Below are positions 31,896 to 44,351 of a DNA stretch of 64,000 nt, in pieces. The notes under the pieces are model-generated. The model worked only from the letters and a program-made list of their open reading frames with translations, ran no database searches and was not told the origin of the DNA. Both the position numbers and the translations under genes were made by a program. Position 1 is the first letter of the stretch. Every line of letters begins with the position of its first letter. Source of the DNA: Bisporella sp. PMI_857 (Eukaryota > Ascomycota > Leotiomycetes > Helotiales > Helotiaceae); assembly GCA_021307315.1 (NCBI GenBank), contig JAJSPD010000053.1, forward strand, positions 248,001 to 312,000, in the 5' to 3' direction.

Positions 31896-32601
31896 TTCGA
31901 CTACCACTTCCCTTTTTCCTCTCTGTCAATCAAGTTACCCTCAACTGACCGTTTCAATTCCCAAGCCTCCGAGATTAATAAAGAAAATTCCTCCGAGCAA
32001 CCAATTTCACAACAAAATGGAATTAATCCTTAATTGAAAGGCACAAGATATGTAAACGATTCTTTTCCTGGAATGCGATATGCGGGGTGAAATATTTATG
32101 CCTCTCCCACTCGTAGACGGACCAAGCGACATCGGAGAGCTCCAAATCAACTCTTTATGATTGGTCAATCTGTTCAACGGGTGGCGGGGAGGGGAAGTCT
32201 TGGCTGGAATCAAGTATCCACAGCCGCTTATACGAATAAGGCAAGCGGTCTTCCGATCTGAAAAGGGGGCAAAGCGAATTGGGTAATTTGAAAACAATCA
32301 CCATTTCACTTCATACAGAACAAAAAATGAATATTGCAATCTCCCTACTGCTCCTGCGAAGCACTCGCATATACTATTCTTTGCATAATATCCTCTCCCC
32401 ACCTATTCATCACAGCAGCCTGTCCACTTTTGCGCTCTTCCATTGACCCCCTAAGTCAGGAGAGAGCACACCCCGATTTCGGACCATCCTTCGAAGTCCC
32501 TTGCATTACCAACAATTAGCTTCCCCATGACAAAGACATTTTCTCTCCTATCCATCAATAAGCATAATCTAACATATGCCAAGGCCTACCCCGACTTCCC
32601 C
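31896..32601. promoter_or_regulatory. LEU1 upstream region and 3' flank of next gene
   Basis: About 700 bp. Nothing coding is seen. A TGATTGGTC (CCAAT-box type, minus orientation ATTGG) lies near 32158. The left part should be the LEU1 promoter and 5' UTR; the right part is the terminator side of the 884-aa gene. Confidence 0.4.
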
Positions 32602-35432
32602 TTAAAAGTTGGTTAAGAGCCGCATGAACCGGACGCCCATCCCAATCGTGCGACCACAAACCATGATTGCGAGAAAGAAGACGACGGTGAGAACAGCTGC
32701 CATAATCAGAATACTTGCATCTTGCCAAGTGGCTTCATTCTGCTCCCATCGTTTTCTCACCGCTGAGTCAGGATCAAATACCGGCTCAACAAACCACCAT
32801 GCTGTGTGGAAGATACGAAGAATGGCCTGTCCACAAGACACCTGTGGGCGGTGGTCCGGCTTCGGCGACTCTTTAACGGAAGCAGAAAGAGTTTCAATAG
32901 TGACCTTCCTTGTTTTCTTGGGAAACGGATGCCAAACAATATATCTGTCCTCCACGCCATACTTAGTGCCTACGGCGCCATCCCCAGCCACAATCAGCCT
33001 CCTTTCGTATGTGAAATTGTCTTCCTTGCCCTCATGCTGCTTCGCTTTGGAATGATCGTCGATGCCTTCTGCGCCTGCTGGAGGTGCCTTCGCTGGGATT
33101 GGTAATTCTTTCATCCGGTCCTCTGCTTTCGCCACCGCTGCGTGCTGAGCTGCGAGAAGTGCCGCATTCTGTGCCATAGCCGCTAGATCCTCTGCTCTCT
33201 GAGGGGACATAAATATGGATGTGGGTGTGCTCTTCATGAGAGCCCCTCTGACGGGTGAATCGTTCCGACATAACCTTGCGGTTCTCTCCTTGGTCTCTCT
33301 GAGAAGGTGCTCCGATAATATAGCGGTGTCTGGATATGCTCGTTGACTTGGGGCATGGGACGTGACTCTCTGCATACTGCTCGGTTTCTCTTTCCTCGGG
33401 GAATTTGTTTTCGGAAAGGAACTGCTTCGCAATGGGATCATTCTTGTCTTCCGCTGTAGAGAGGGTCGCGTAACTTGACCCTCGTTCGTGATATCGCTCG
33501 TGCCGTCTAACTGCCCCAAGTGGCGCTGATGGCGATCGTATCCAGTAGTGATGATGGTGGGTGTGATGGATAGGTGACTGGTTTGCTCTGTCATGGGTGG
33601 ATCCTGCAGATGTGAGATTGGGACAGGGGTTTCTTTTATATGAAGTCTCAGCGGGGACTCGCGTCGGAGCACTGCCTTTATGGGGGCCTTTTGGTACTGG
33701 AAGCTCGAATGGTCTAGGACCTTCGGGTTTGAGGTTAGGTGTGGCTCCCACCCCAACTGATTTTCTATGGAAGTTTGCGCTTGTGCTGGGGGTTTCATAG
33801 GAATTCTCGCCGTGGCTGGGTCTTTGAGAGATATCGGCGGAAAGTCCTCTATAAATAAAGGGTGGCGTGTGATGCTTGCAGACAGGTTTTGATCCGATAG
33901 ATGGAGAATCGAGGCTTGATTCGTCGATATCGATTGGTATAGAATCGCTGTATTCCTGTCTTCTCCCAGACTTTGGCCTAAAAAATGATTCGAATGGGGG
34001 AATGTATTCCGGTCTGGCATTATGGATGCGGCTGAGTTATCTACCGCCTGCTTTCCCTCATGCTGGACGGTAGTATCTGTAGTGGAGATATCTCTAGTTG
34101 GAGGAGCAGCGATTGAAATATTATCAGACCCTGCTGCAGCAGGTTGGTTAAGAGGGCCGGAAGCTGAAAATCTTTCAAAATACGATTGCGATTCCATCGG
34201 TAGTGCAAGGCTTTGCTCCCTTTCTGGAGTGAATGATGCAATATTCCTGAGAGGTGAGACCTGTGCCGGGGGAAAGACATGAAGCGGAGTGCCTGGTGGT
34301 GAACAAACTGGCTTACGAGGTATTGATAGTGTACCGTGAGGATCCGTTAAAGTGCTTGATACCTTCGGATCTACAAAGTAATCCTTCGCCTCAATTCCCC
34401 TCGCCTCGACATATGGGTTTGGATCAAAATAAGTGGGCATTGGGAACAGACGGTCGTCATCATTAGGACCTGACTCTATTTCTAATTAATGTCCACACCA
34501 TGAAGATGCTGAGTAGGCTAACTGACCGTGGTGGGGAGTCCCAACCGTTGACTGAATAATGGGACTTAGGTCTGGTTCCGCAACACTGCTCCAGCCATTA
34601 TCCCCTGAGTACATTAGTCCAAAGATATAACTTTGTATATCAAGTATCGTAGTGAGGCTCACCTAACTTCCATCTCCCATGCCTCCTTCGTCTCGACCTC
34701 TGTTCCTCCTTCTTATGCTCAGCCCTCTCGGCCCTCCTCTTCTCTCTAGCAGCTTGCTGCTGAAGATGTTCCTCCCTCAATCTGGTCTGCGCTTCTTCAT
34801 ACAATCTCTTCTGCTCTATCACATTTCTAGCTTCTTGCTCCAATCGTCTCTTGGTCTCTCCGCTCATCTGGCTAGGTTCGCTGCTGCTTGCACTGGGATC
34901 CCAAAATCCAGTCCTAGGATTCGCTCCTTGAACGCCCAAGAAATCGCCGCTCTCCCGTAGACTCCTTCGATTTTGTCTTTGCACCTTCTTATCCTCGAAC
35001 ATCTTCTGAGTCTTGGACGAGTCTCCTTCTGGCGCTAACCTCTGGACAAGGGCAGTGTCTGCTTCCTGTCCTGTAACAGGCCTTGACCGTTCAAGGTTCT
35101 GCTGCTTCTTTTTAAAGCTCAGGATGCGTCGCCCAAAAACTGTTCGCCCAACACTATCTCCGAAGCCTCCCTCTCCCATTTGTATAGTATGTGTGACACG
35201 CTGCTTATTTTCTGTGGAAACAACCACGTTCTATAGCCTTGGATCAGCGAAAGTTAAGCTATACTCCTGCTGGAGATATCAATTAGCATAGGAATTTCCA
35301 TACCTCAGGTCGAAGTGTCCCACCTCTTTCCTCTCGATTCGAAGGCCGAATGCGAGCGACTAATTCGCCAAATGATGCAGATCGGCGCTTCGGTCTAGCC
35401 TGAGTATCTAATACTGCTGGGGGTCTCGACAT
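32602..35432 (-). CDS. 884-aa orphan protein, membrane C-terminal tail
   Basis: Minus strand, four exons (35432-35304, 35230-34663, 34604-34527, 34481-32602) in phase, 884 residues. A short N-terminal segment (SASFGELVARIRP, FGDSVGRTVFGRRILSFKKK) looks conserved. Residues ~150-230 form a long Glu/Arg/Lys/Gln coiled coil ending in a strongly basic run. Then ~500 residues of Pro/Ser/Thr-rich low-complexity sequence follow, a short folded patch (YERRLIVAGDGAVG, GVEDRYIVWHPFPKK), and a hydrophobic stretch near the C-terminus (ILIMAAVLTVVFFLAIMVCG). The shape, disordered with a coiled coil and a C-terminal anchor, suggests a nuclear-envelope, ER or contact-site tether, but I know no named homologue. 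The gene lies directly downstream of NUR1 on the same strand. Confidence 0.7.
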
Positions 35433-35807
35433 GTTGTGTATAGCTAAGAGTATTGTGATTGAGAAATAGCTGTAAGGAGAGGGATTATTGAAATAATTGC
35501 ATGATATTGCCCTAGAAGAAGGTGCAGCGTCCTCTAGGGAATCACTCGCCGCAACTAACATCAAAAATGGGAGGAACGACGGATAAATGTTTCATTGAGA
35601 ATATCAGTCCCACGTACTGTTTGTTGAATGAAAAGCGGCTAGCAAATAACGCAATGTTAAACAACTCGTCATGTAAATACGACATATACAGAACTCTGAA
35701 AGACCCACAGATGGGTATCAAAATCGATGCTTCATTACTATGGTACATGGAGTACACGGGAAACCCTAACAAAAGTTCTTTTAGTGCTCAAGTGCCTTGG
35801 ATATCCA
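35433..35807. other. Intergenic between NUR1 and the 884-aa gene
   Basis: 375 bp, same-strand neighbours. It must hold the NUR1 terminator and the promoter of the 884-aa gene. No further motif is supported. Confidence 0.4.
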
Positions 35808-37262
35808 TTAGAACCTCGACGGTCTTGGGCTCTCATGCCTATTCAGCTTCCTTATTCCAAATAAACTTGGATCACTGCTCCGCCTTACATCATCGGCGTC
35901 CGGGAATGGTCTCCTTCCTAATCCGAGCTGGGGGGCTTCGCTTTGCCGTTTTATGGGGCTCTTGCTTCTTTCCCTACCATCCTGGATCTCCCTGCGTGCC
36001 ATATCATAAGAGTTCTTTGGCAGGTCGCGATTACCGATATCATACATGCTCGTGGCTTTCTTGAGCGGCGAGTTCGCATGTGAGTATATTCCTAAGCTAC
36101 CACCGTCGCCTGTACTTGTTCCTGTCGAGATACCTGTATTTTGGCGAAATTGAGGTTGCCGGATTGCGGTTCGCGGGGCGATGCCCGTAAACGGCGTTGG
36201 TTCTCTCGAGTTGTATGCGGAAGGTGTGTACATTCCATTTGGAGCTGGAGATAGAACTCTTTGCGTGACATTGGCTACATTGTCCGGGTCGATATGTTTT
36301 GCATAATTTGGGTTGGGGTTAATGCGGAATTCTCGCTTGATGATGGTGGTTGGTGTATATGTGTTGACTTCTTCAATGATATGAGACTTGATCTCAGATA
36401 CAGGTGCCGAATATTGAGTGGCCACATCACGGACGAGTGGATTGAGTCGAGGATGGACGAATTTGATATCGTACTCGCTCATCACTTCTTTATGAATGAG
36501 AGCAGAATCTTTCTCCTGCTGAGAGAAATTTGATTGAAGGAAATAGAGTTGCGAAGACATTAACAACTGCAGAAGGATCGTGGTGAAGACAGTGATACTT
36601 GGTCGAGGGTCCGACGGCACCGTAGGTAGAAATAGCCAGTATACAAGGACGTGGCCTGGGCTGAAAAAGCAGAACAAGCGTAAGCAGATGGGTATTGGGT
36701 CCCAGACGGCCAGCTCCCACACATCTCGAGTAGGATCTGGATGTGTCCTGGATTCCACACTCGTATCTCCAAGTATGCTGGTGAGGAATCGTAAAGGTGA
36801 AGAAACAGGAGAAGAATCAACGCGCACTCTCTGTGCTGAAGGAGTGTGGGGTGTCGCATCGACAGAGCTTTCGAATAATCGATAATGTCGTTTCCGCCAG
36901 AAAGTATATACGGTATTTGCGATAGAAAAGTATGTCAAAATATGCACAATAAATGAGGCCTATTCACCATCAGTAGCAGTTACAAGTGAAAGAATAGAAG
37001 CACGTACCATATAGCTCAACCACCCCGGGCCGGAGCTCATATCCCCAAAAACATCATCTCCCCCAGCACTCCCACTCCGTCCACTATTACTTTTCGCAAT
37101 CAAGAACACGACATGCAGCCCCAGCGCAAGCGGCACGCCGAACTGCTTCCCATCCCAATCCGTCGTCTCCAGCTCCTCAGACAGCCATAGCAGAAAGTCT
37201 CCGGGATTCAAGTAATCCTTGATGCGCTCCAGCAGCGGTTTTCTGCGCACGAGTCTCGGCAT
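35808..37262 (-). CDS. NUR1: Nuclear rim protein 1
   Basis: Minus strand, two exons (37262-37008 and 36959-35808; GTACGT...AATAG), 468 residues. The N-terminus (PRLVRRKPLLERIKDYLNPG, then LWLSEELETTDWD) is that of the fungal Nur1 family. Two hydrophobic segments follow at residues ~43-54 and ~85-102, with another near ~160-185 (LFCFFSPGHVLVYWLFL, VFTTILLQLLMSSQLYF). The C-terminal half is disordered and basic with PSPIKRQ-like serine patches. In Saccharomyces Nur1 sits in the inner nuclear membrane with the LEM protein Heh1/Src1 and tethers rDNA and telomeric chromatin for silencing; a similar role is likely here. The start ATG lies 281 bp from that of VMA7, so the two are divergently transcribed. 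Confidence 0.85.
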
Positions 37263-37543
37263 GGTGGGGAAGGCTAACCAAGTGCCTTTTCTCACATCGT
37301 CGGGCTATTTGCCGCAATAGCCAGGATCGGCCGCCAGATAGGAAGACGGGCGTTCTGAAACTTGTGAATGGGAAAGTATTTACTCTTTGTTTACACGATG
37401 TCAGAATTGGGGCTTTGGTTGCAGGGGTATTGCTAGCGCAGATGGATTTAGTGGGGGCCTTGCGTGAGCCGCCTGAGCTCCTCGACGGCTAGGTAGAGAG
37501 CTTGAATATAATAACACTTCGCAACCAAGCATATACCATCACT
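37263..37543. promoter_or_regulatory. Shared divergent promoter NUR1/VMA7
   Basis: 281 bp separate the two opposite start codons, so both promoters and 5' UTRs must lie here. No specific factor site can be named with confidence. Confidence 0.6.
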
Positions 37544-38077
37544 ATGGCAGCTCCACCGTCCGCCTATAAGGATAGGCAATTCCTGGCGGTGATTGGAGAT
37601 GAGGCAAGGATAGTCGCTGCGCTCAATTCGGCGTCGTGCTAACCTTGCAAACAGGATTCAGTTACCGGGCTGCTATTAGCAGGAATCGGAGTATGTCACT
37701 TTCCACCTACAATGCGATGCGGCATATATGCTCATAGTCAAATAGCACGTCACAGCGCCGCCAGACAACCAGAAGAACTTCTTGGTAGTGGATAGCAAGA
37801 CAGACAACGCGGCGATCGAGGAAGCCTTCGAGAATTTCACAAGTCAGAGGAAGGATATTGGGATTCTGTTGATCAATCAACACGTACGGCTCGTCACATA
37901 TCTGTGTGAAGGGGATGGGTATTAACATGAAAGCAGATTGCTGAGCGGATACGTCACCGAGTCGACTCATATACTGCCGCTTTCCCAGCGCTTCTTGAGA
38001 TCCCTAGCAAGGACCATCCATACGATCCTGAGAAGGATAGCGTGCTGAGAAGAGTACGAAGGCTCTTTGGAGAGTAA
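37544..38077 (+). CDS. VMA7: V-type ATPase subunit F
   Basis: Four short exons (37544-37603, 37655-37690, 37746-37883, 37937-38077), 124 residues. It is a peripheral V1-sector subunit that sits on the rotor with subunit D and links V1 to V0 for vacuolar acidification. The family segments are clear: [20 protein letters not shown], then [10 protein letters not shown], the [20 protein letters not shown] segment, and a C-terminal [19 protein letters not shown]. Length is normal (about 118-124). The first intron appears to use a GC donor (GAG|GCAAGG) with CAG acceptor; exon 2 is only 12 codons. Convergent with the minus-strand NPC2 gene. Confidence 0.95.
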
Positions 38078-38553
38078 GCTGGATGTTGTGCTGGGAGTAT
38101 TGATCGGAAGTGGCGTTATTTTGGCGTAGGTTTACAACCAGATATCGAAGCACGTTCATATTACAAAGGTCATTGAAGGACGAAACCCGTAAGAAATAGA
38201 ACATTGAACACAAGTCACCGCAAGACCTAAACTTGTAACTGGTGAAGTGCGCTGCATGCTAAAACCTTGTACAATTTCTAGGACATCATAATGAAATATG
38301 ATTTGTATAAATGATGAGCCAACCAGAACAAGCACTAAACGCAATGGTCCCGTATATGTGCAATGTGTACGAACAATCATACTAATTACAATGCCGCCGT
38401 GGATTGAAAAACTCCATGAACTAAGGTATCTGCTCCGCAGCCAACAAATGCATCGAAAAGAACCTAGCGGTCGTGAATTACGTTATGAACATTGGCAATC
38501 ATGCTCGCTCCACCACTCTTGCTCCTCCTTCGCCTCCATCAACATGGTGCGAT
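38078..38553. other. Intergenic, convergent gap VMA7/NPC2
   Basis: 476 bp holding the 3' UTRs of both genes. No other feature seen. Confidence 0.4.
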
Positions 38554-39249
38554 CTAAGTAAAGGTAACCGTAGCTTCCAAGCAAAGAATCTTCTTGCTCT
38601 CCGGGCGTTTCGTATACGCATCAGCAAAGACGGTATATGTTCCCTGTTCAACCAGTATTAGCAACCTGCCCCGTTCCCATATCACATCCGGTTTAGCAGA
38701 AAAGAGAGAAATGAGAAGAAATAAAACGCACGGGAGGGATCTCCTTGGGCAGCTCAACATCCTTCCTAATAACCGTCTCGCCCTTCTTGATCGGACACTC
38801 CAAATCGACATTCGAGACCTGCTCGCACAGATCCGCCTCCGTGTTCACCAGCCTGATCAGCCCGTACTTGACCTGTAGCACCACGTAAGCGCCGGCATCG
38901 ATCTCTTCCTTCAACGTGCCGGCGGCTTCGATGGTGAGCGTTGTTCCCCTGTTCACCGTCCGCGATTAGCTACGCTAGCATAAGATGGATAGATAGATAG
39001 ATAGCCAAGTGAGGCGATCACACGAGGGGCAAAAACGTACTTGACGGGTGGGTTTGGGGTCAGGTTGACCTTCTCGAGGACCAGCAGATCGTCATCGTGA
39101 TCCTTCTTGCAGAACTTCAGCGGGTTGTTGCCCGGCACGGCTTCACCGTCACCTAGCGCCTTCTGGGTGCTGCCAAAGCGGAAGCTCAACCCATCTGCAG
39201 CGATCAGGGGGCTGAGGAGCAGCGGAAGTATGCTCGCGGAGAACTTCAT
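38554..39249 (-). CDS. NPC2: NPC2-type phosphatidylglycerol/PI transfer protein
   Basis: Minus strand, three exons (39249-39041, 38948-38732, 38643-38554) in phase, 171 residues. A signal peptide of ~18 residues (MKFSASILPLLLSPLIAADG) leads to an ML (MD-2-related lipid recognition) domain. Visible family parts are NPLKFCKKDHDDDLLVLEKV, TIEAAGTLKEEIDAGAYV, DLCEQV, ECPIKKGE and the closing GTYTVFADAYT. The six cysteines of NPC2 proteins are present. It binds sterols or phospholipids in the vacuole lumen and passes them to membrane partners such as Ncr1. The length fits the fungal family. Intron 1 contains a small GATA repeat (about 38985-39004). Confidence 0.93.
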
Positions 39250-40175
39250 GGCTTGTGGTGATCGTTGGGTGGAGGGTGGGATGAGGTTGTTGGGTGAAGT
39301 TGGGGAAGTGAGGTCTGGAGCTTGGGGGCGATGGGTAGCGATAGCTGAAAGTGGCGGGGACTGAGGCTAACGATACAGGGCTGGGCTGCCGGATGACGTT
39401 TTTAGGTCAGAAGATGTGTTTGAGGTGAGCACACGAGATAAGTATGGGCGGGCTGGTAATACATGTACAATCACTCAAAATATTTCAATTCCAAAACATT
39501 TCATATTTATCAATCACCTCCCTTCTATTCTCCACTTCTATTGTGCTCACCCTCTCATTAGGTGGAGATTTGCCCAACAACTGCTAGTGCCACAACAGCC
39601 TCTTGTCCATCGTTCCATATATCACTCTGACTCCTCTTCCCTTCTTTTCATGTTTATACTACCTTTTTTTTTAACTGTAGATAAAGATTGACGTGCTGGT
39701 AACACCAGCCACTCTAGACGCGGGGCACCGAGAAATAACAAATATGCTACGGCGTCTTCATCGAGGAATTTTCAACGGCGTTCTTGATTACAAGACATGT
39801 TCCATTGAGATGTAAGCTTTAAGATGGCACTTTGAAGAATCAGATGTTCTAAAGTGGTGGAAGCCCTCATTGACCAACTAGACCACGGAGATGATACTCG
39901 TAGCAGGAAGTTGCCTCGATGTCGTGTTCAGTATTGACGTGGCTTTGCTATATTAATGACCATCTTTCAATCTTGACGCTATCTAAGCATATAATAATGT
40001 ATCACAACATCATGATTCATTCGGTGATACCTTTACTCTCTATACTTTCCTTCTTTGCCATCATTTCTCTACATTCAATAGCTATATGCCTTCTGAATGC
40101 ATGCCGGTAGGGTCCAGTCTAAGCACTCCATATCATGTACAAAACCATCCGCCCATTCTGCAATGCATACTGTGG
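39250..40175. other. Intergenic, about 930 bp
   Basis: Contains the NPC2 promoter on its left and the 3' side of the L2HGDH gene on its right. A poly-T stretch lies near 39665. No gene seen. Confidence 0.4.
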
Positions 40176-41518
40176 TCACTGATACAACAGCCTATGCACC
40201 ATATTTCCAATCGCCAAACTGCTTGTCAAGCCTGGAGACTCAATCCCCAGCAGATTCACCCATCCTCTATATTCCTCTTCCTGCTTAATATGGAAGTCTA
40301 TAAACCCCTTCCCTGTCCCCACCGCACTTCCTCTCCTCAACTTGGGGCGTATCCCCGCATAATCGGGCATGATAGCCTCCTCCTTGATAGCTGGCATGAA
40401 TTTCTTTATCTGCTCTATCGCCTGAGGCAGCCTATCCGAGTTGACTTGTAAATTAGAAGGATCATCTACCCACTCAACATCCGGGCCAAATCGAATACGA
40501 CCTGAGATATCAAACGTAAGGTGTGTGCCCAGTCCTCCTAGCCCAGGCTCCGGCGCTGGGTAGATGAGGTGTTTGGTGGTAGGCGAAGAAGGGGCGTAGG
40601 AGAAATAGTTTCCTTTCGCATAATACTGCGTCCTATGTTTCTCCTTAGGCACTATCATATTATTGATATCGCACGCTCCGAGTCCTGCGCTATTCACGAT
40701 CGTCTCCGCGACAAGAGAGCTCTCCTCTCCGGTCCTCTTATCCTTAATCGTGACTTCCCAACCCTCACTCCCATCCCTCTTCGGCCCCAGCGGGGAGATA
40801 GTCGTCACGGGGCTGAACAATGCCACGTCACCGCCCCGATCCTGGAAATCACTAAGTAAAAATTGCATATAAGAGTGCGAATCAACGATCCCAGTCGTGG
40901 GACTGCTCAGAATACCCACGTCCGCCTTAACAAACGGCTCTTCCTTCGCCGCTTGCTCCAGACTCACAAACTCGGTTGGAACGCCAATCTCACGGGAGGA
41001 CTTGTGCACTTTACAGAGCTCTTCCCACTGCTGATGGTTTTGGGCAACGATCCATTTCCCCATGTTGGAGTAGGGAATGTGGTGCTTCTTGCATAGATCG
41101 TATAAAGCTTCTTTGCCTTCGATACAGAGTTTGGTTTTTAGTGTGTCTTTGCCATAGTAAAGCCCTGCATGGATGACCTAGAGCTTATTAGTCTGCTGGG
41201 GGTATATCACGGACAACCATGATGAAAAGTTACTTCAGAGTTTCTAGAGCTAGTCTCCATGCCCACGCCCTCGTTCCGTTCTATTAAGATGGTGCTCGTG
41301 CCATCTCTTCCAGCCAATTGTCGTGCAATAGCCAATCCAACAGCTCCACCTCCGATGATCTAGTCGCAGAGAATTAGTATTTTCTTGCAAGTTTTACGTT
41401 TGGGCCAAGTTCTCACAGCATGAGTAAAATCTGCCTCCCTCCTTACAGAGGAACTAAAATATCTACATCGTTGAAACACCAATCGCTTAGAGACCAAGCC
41501 AGAGAACATTCTTCGCAT
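40176..41518 (-). CDS. L-2-hydroxyglutarate dehydrogenase, mitochondrial
   Basis: Minus strand, three exons (41518-41417, 41359-41234, 41177-40176), all phase 0, 409 residues. An Arg/Ser-rich start (MRRMFSGLVSKRLVFQRCRY) looks like a mitochondrial presequence. Next come the FAD-binding dinucleotide fold (HAIIGGGAVGLAIARQLAG) and the segments YYGKDTLKTKLCIEGKEALY and TGIVDSHSYMQFLLSDF, all typical of L2HGDH. It oxidises L-2-hydroxyglutarate, a side product of malate dehydrogenase, to 2-oxoglutarate at the inner membrane with FAD. The C-terminal GYRGWVNLLGIESPGLTSSL segment is intact. Somewhat short of the human protein (463), but the fungal length is similar. Confidence 0.92.
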
Positions 41519-42031
41519 CTACAAGGAACACCTTATGGATGAAATCTCAGAGTAATGGGGAAATTTTTCTATTCAAAATTGCATGTCTTATATTGGATAG
41601 ACGTGATACGATGCAACGAGAAGGACGGAGCAAGAGAGATGGGTTCAATATGCAAGGCTAGAAGCAAGGCTGAGCAGGGTAGTTTCAGCGTGGGAACATC
41701 TACATATTCACCTACCAGCGAGTTTCTCCGAGGCGAGAAGGAAAATCACCATTAATTGATATAGACCTAGACGTACTAGAGAAGAACAAATTCTATTACC
41801 GGAAGAACCACCTGGAATGAAGAGCTTGTGACACTAGAAATTGTGGAAATATAAAGGCTCCGGACTCCTATCCACAAAAATGCTCCACTGGAACAGATGT
41901 ATATAAGGTTCCCCATTTCCCTTCCCATCCCACCTACGCCATACCAGCGACCGATTCACTAGGATTGCGGTTTGAACAAACAGATCTCGCTAACGAAGAA
42001 GACAGCACATCCAATCATGGACCGTAAACCA
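41519..42031. other. Intergenic, 513 bp
   Basis: Promoter side of the L2HGDH gene and 3' side of the 357-aa gene. No gene, repeat or RNA recognised. Confidence 0.4.
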
Positions 42032-43468
42032 TTACTGTGCTAGTGGCAAACCATCATCCTCGCTCCGCACACTCCCAACCTCCGTCCAGCTTCCAGGAGT
42101 GCTTATGGCCGCACTAGAACCCACGCTCTCTATGTCATCTGCTCCTCCTTCACTTGTAGCACCACTGCGTGGCGCCCACACCTCTTCCGCGCTATCGGCA
42201 ACTGAAGCGGAATAAGTAGGTGTCAGATCACCGGGAACTGATTCCGGAGGATCAGTAAAGAGCGGAGAGCTAGGGCCGTCTTCTCGTGGAGAAGGCGATG
42301 CTGCGCGAGGTGTGGTAGGAAGCGGGGAGTAGAAACTATGATTCGCATGATCAGCCCAGGCATGTATAGACGCGAAAGCGGAGTCATCTCTTGGAGCCAT
42401 GTTCGTGAAGTTTCTGCTTGACTCCAGGTCCTCAATAGTAGGATACGAGACTGGGGGATCTTCAATTGTAGTATCGATCAAGTTGTGACTCTCGGCAGCA
42501 GGACGTGGAGCCTCAGAGGCGGCATAGAGGTCTTGGGAGGTGATGTCAAACTTCTCAGATGCATCTGGCGACATGAGCGAGGCGTCGATAGCCCGCTGCT
42601 CATCCCAGTCAATTTGATGTTCGTCAGCGAAAGGGTTGGCATAAACCACTGAACGATCCAGTCCTCGTACACCTCGGCTTCGCAAGCCCTCGTCGCTTCC
42701 GTGATTGACATCAGCACCCGTGTTAAGAACTGTCGTCCCCGTCTTTTCGTTCTCGGCAGATTGCTGGGCAGCCTTCTCCCTTTCTATCTTCTCAAGTCGC
42801 AAGGCATTCCAATACATCAGCTCCTCTCTTTGTCTTCTTCTGGACTCCTCATCCGCATCAACTCCCGCAGCCGCCCCGCTCTGCATAAAACCCTCCGCAT
42901 CCTCTGGACGGTTGAATCTTGGTTCTTGATTTGACTCTCCAGAGCGGGGGTTTATCTCATCACCAAGGGAATGTAGGGCGATGGCGATCTTGCGGCGGAC
43001 ATCTTCGGCGAATTGACGTGCTTGGGGAGATTCATAGACTGCTATTGCGGCCTGTTATTTATTAGCATGTTATCTCAAAAAAAATAAACCTTTGCATCCC
43101 AAACTCAAGTATATTACTTATGGCTCCGAGATATATGGAAAGGGAACCTACAGCTACGGCAATGCCAACAACGACAATCGCACCTGAGATCGCAGGATGG
43201 TTAGGCATGTTTCTTACTTCTCTTTGACTGTTCTCATACGGACCAGAGGGTAGAACAAGATGAGGAAGAAGAAGAAGGAGAAGAAAGGAGAAAGCTTGGG
43301 GATCATGGTTAATTGGATGTCTGCCTGAGCAGCGCAGGATCATTGCGTTGCCCATTGCCACTTGACCAAAATGATCTCCCCGCCAATCACCTGCTCTCCT
43401 CCCCACATCCAGACTGAGAGATCAAGTTGAGTGAGGAATAACTTACCTTTGACCGCTACCACCGGCAT
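42032..43468 (-). CDS. 357-aa single-TM fungal protein
   Basis: Minus strand, three exons (43468-43447, 43183-43152, 43051-42032), 357 residues. The first 25 residues form one membrane helix that spans two introns (VKGAIVVVGIAVAAAIAVYE). Then comes a conserved-looking segment (RQFAEDVRRKIAIALHSLGD), a coiled coil (RRQREELMYWNALRLEKIER), and ~200 disordered acidic/Ser-rich residues ending in a W-T-E-V-G-S motif. No enzyme motif is visible. I take it as an N-terminally anchored fungal protein of unknown role. The 22-nt first exon and 32-nt second exon are predicted from phase closure; an alternative donor in exon 2 would end the protein early, so the N-terminus is the least certain part. Confidence 0.65.
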
Positions 43469-44351
43469 CTTTCTAACAACAAATAATTTCAAACGAGGGA
43501 AAACAAAGATTAAAGGACGAGCGGTGTGAAATGGAAAGGGTGCTGGGTTTTAGGTGAAAAGGAGGGAGAGAGAAAGAGAGAGAGAGGGAGAGATTGAGAT
43601 TGAGGCGGTGGTGGTGGTTACGACAGCGCTTCTAGGCGGCGGTTGTTGGGGGAGAAAGACTGTGCCGGAGGGTGTTAGGTACCCCGCCGTTAGTTCTAGG
43701 GTGAGCACCTTTGTCAGGCAGTGTTTTGGAAATAGGTCAGCCCCTCCTGTGGCGGTGCAAGGACGGAACTCCGAGAGGGGCTAGAAGAGGCAAAGAGAGA
43801 GAGAGAGAGAGAAAGCCATTCCATCACTACCAGATATAAATTATTAGAAACATGAATGTAACCTACCTACCTCATTGCTGGATAATGAGTCCCCTACATC
43901 GGTCCAAAGACCAAGCATAGGAGCTGAGGATGATAGTCGAACCCGAAATATGGCAGCCTGCGGACCCCCAAGCCCTGCAAGGGGGTGACGAAAGCAGGTG
44001 AATCCCTTACCCGAAAAAGAGGTTTGGAAGTCATTGTTTTGTATGATTCATCTCATTTGTTTTAATATAGTACAATACATAGATCATGACATTCTTCTCA
44101 TCATATCGCTGGCTCGCTCGCTCAAGTACGTCACAAATTCTATAATATAAAGAAGAAGAAGAAGAAGAAGAAGAAGAAAATTCGCCCTCAGTTAGATTCG
44201 TACATCCTTCCTCTAATCCATTCCTTGCCCCCTTCCGCGATCGCTCGCTTTTCTAAGTTTCAACTTTATTGGTACAGACACAATGAAATCGTGGTAACAT
44301 GACGGATGGCCATGGTACTGGTGCCGTTGTGGTTCTTTGGAAAATCATATC
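43469..44351. other. Intergenic with microsatellites
   Basis: About 880 bp between a minus-strand gene start and another minus-strand gene end. It holds GA-rich runs near 43556-43590 and 43795-43812 and an (AGA)n run at about 44151-44177. No gene seen. Confidence 0.6.

Noticed and set aside
43900..44020. Possible tRNA-like fold near 43900-44020
   Set aside because: TCGAACCC and paired GC stretches occur, but no acceptor stem, D-arm and anticodon arm can be placed together.
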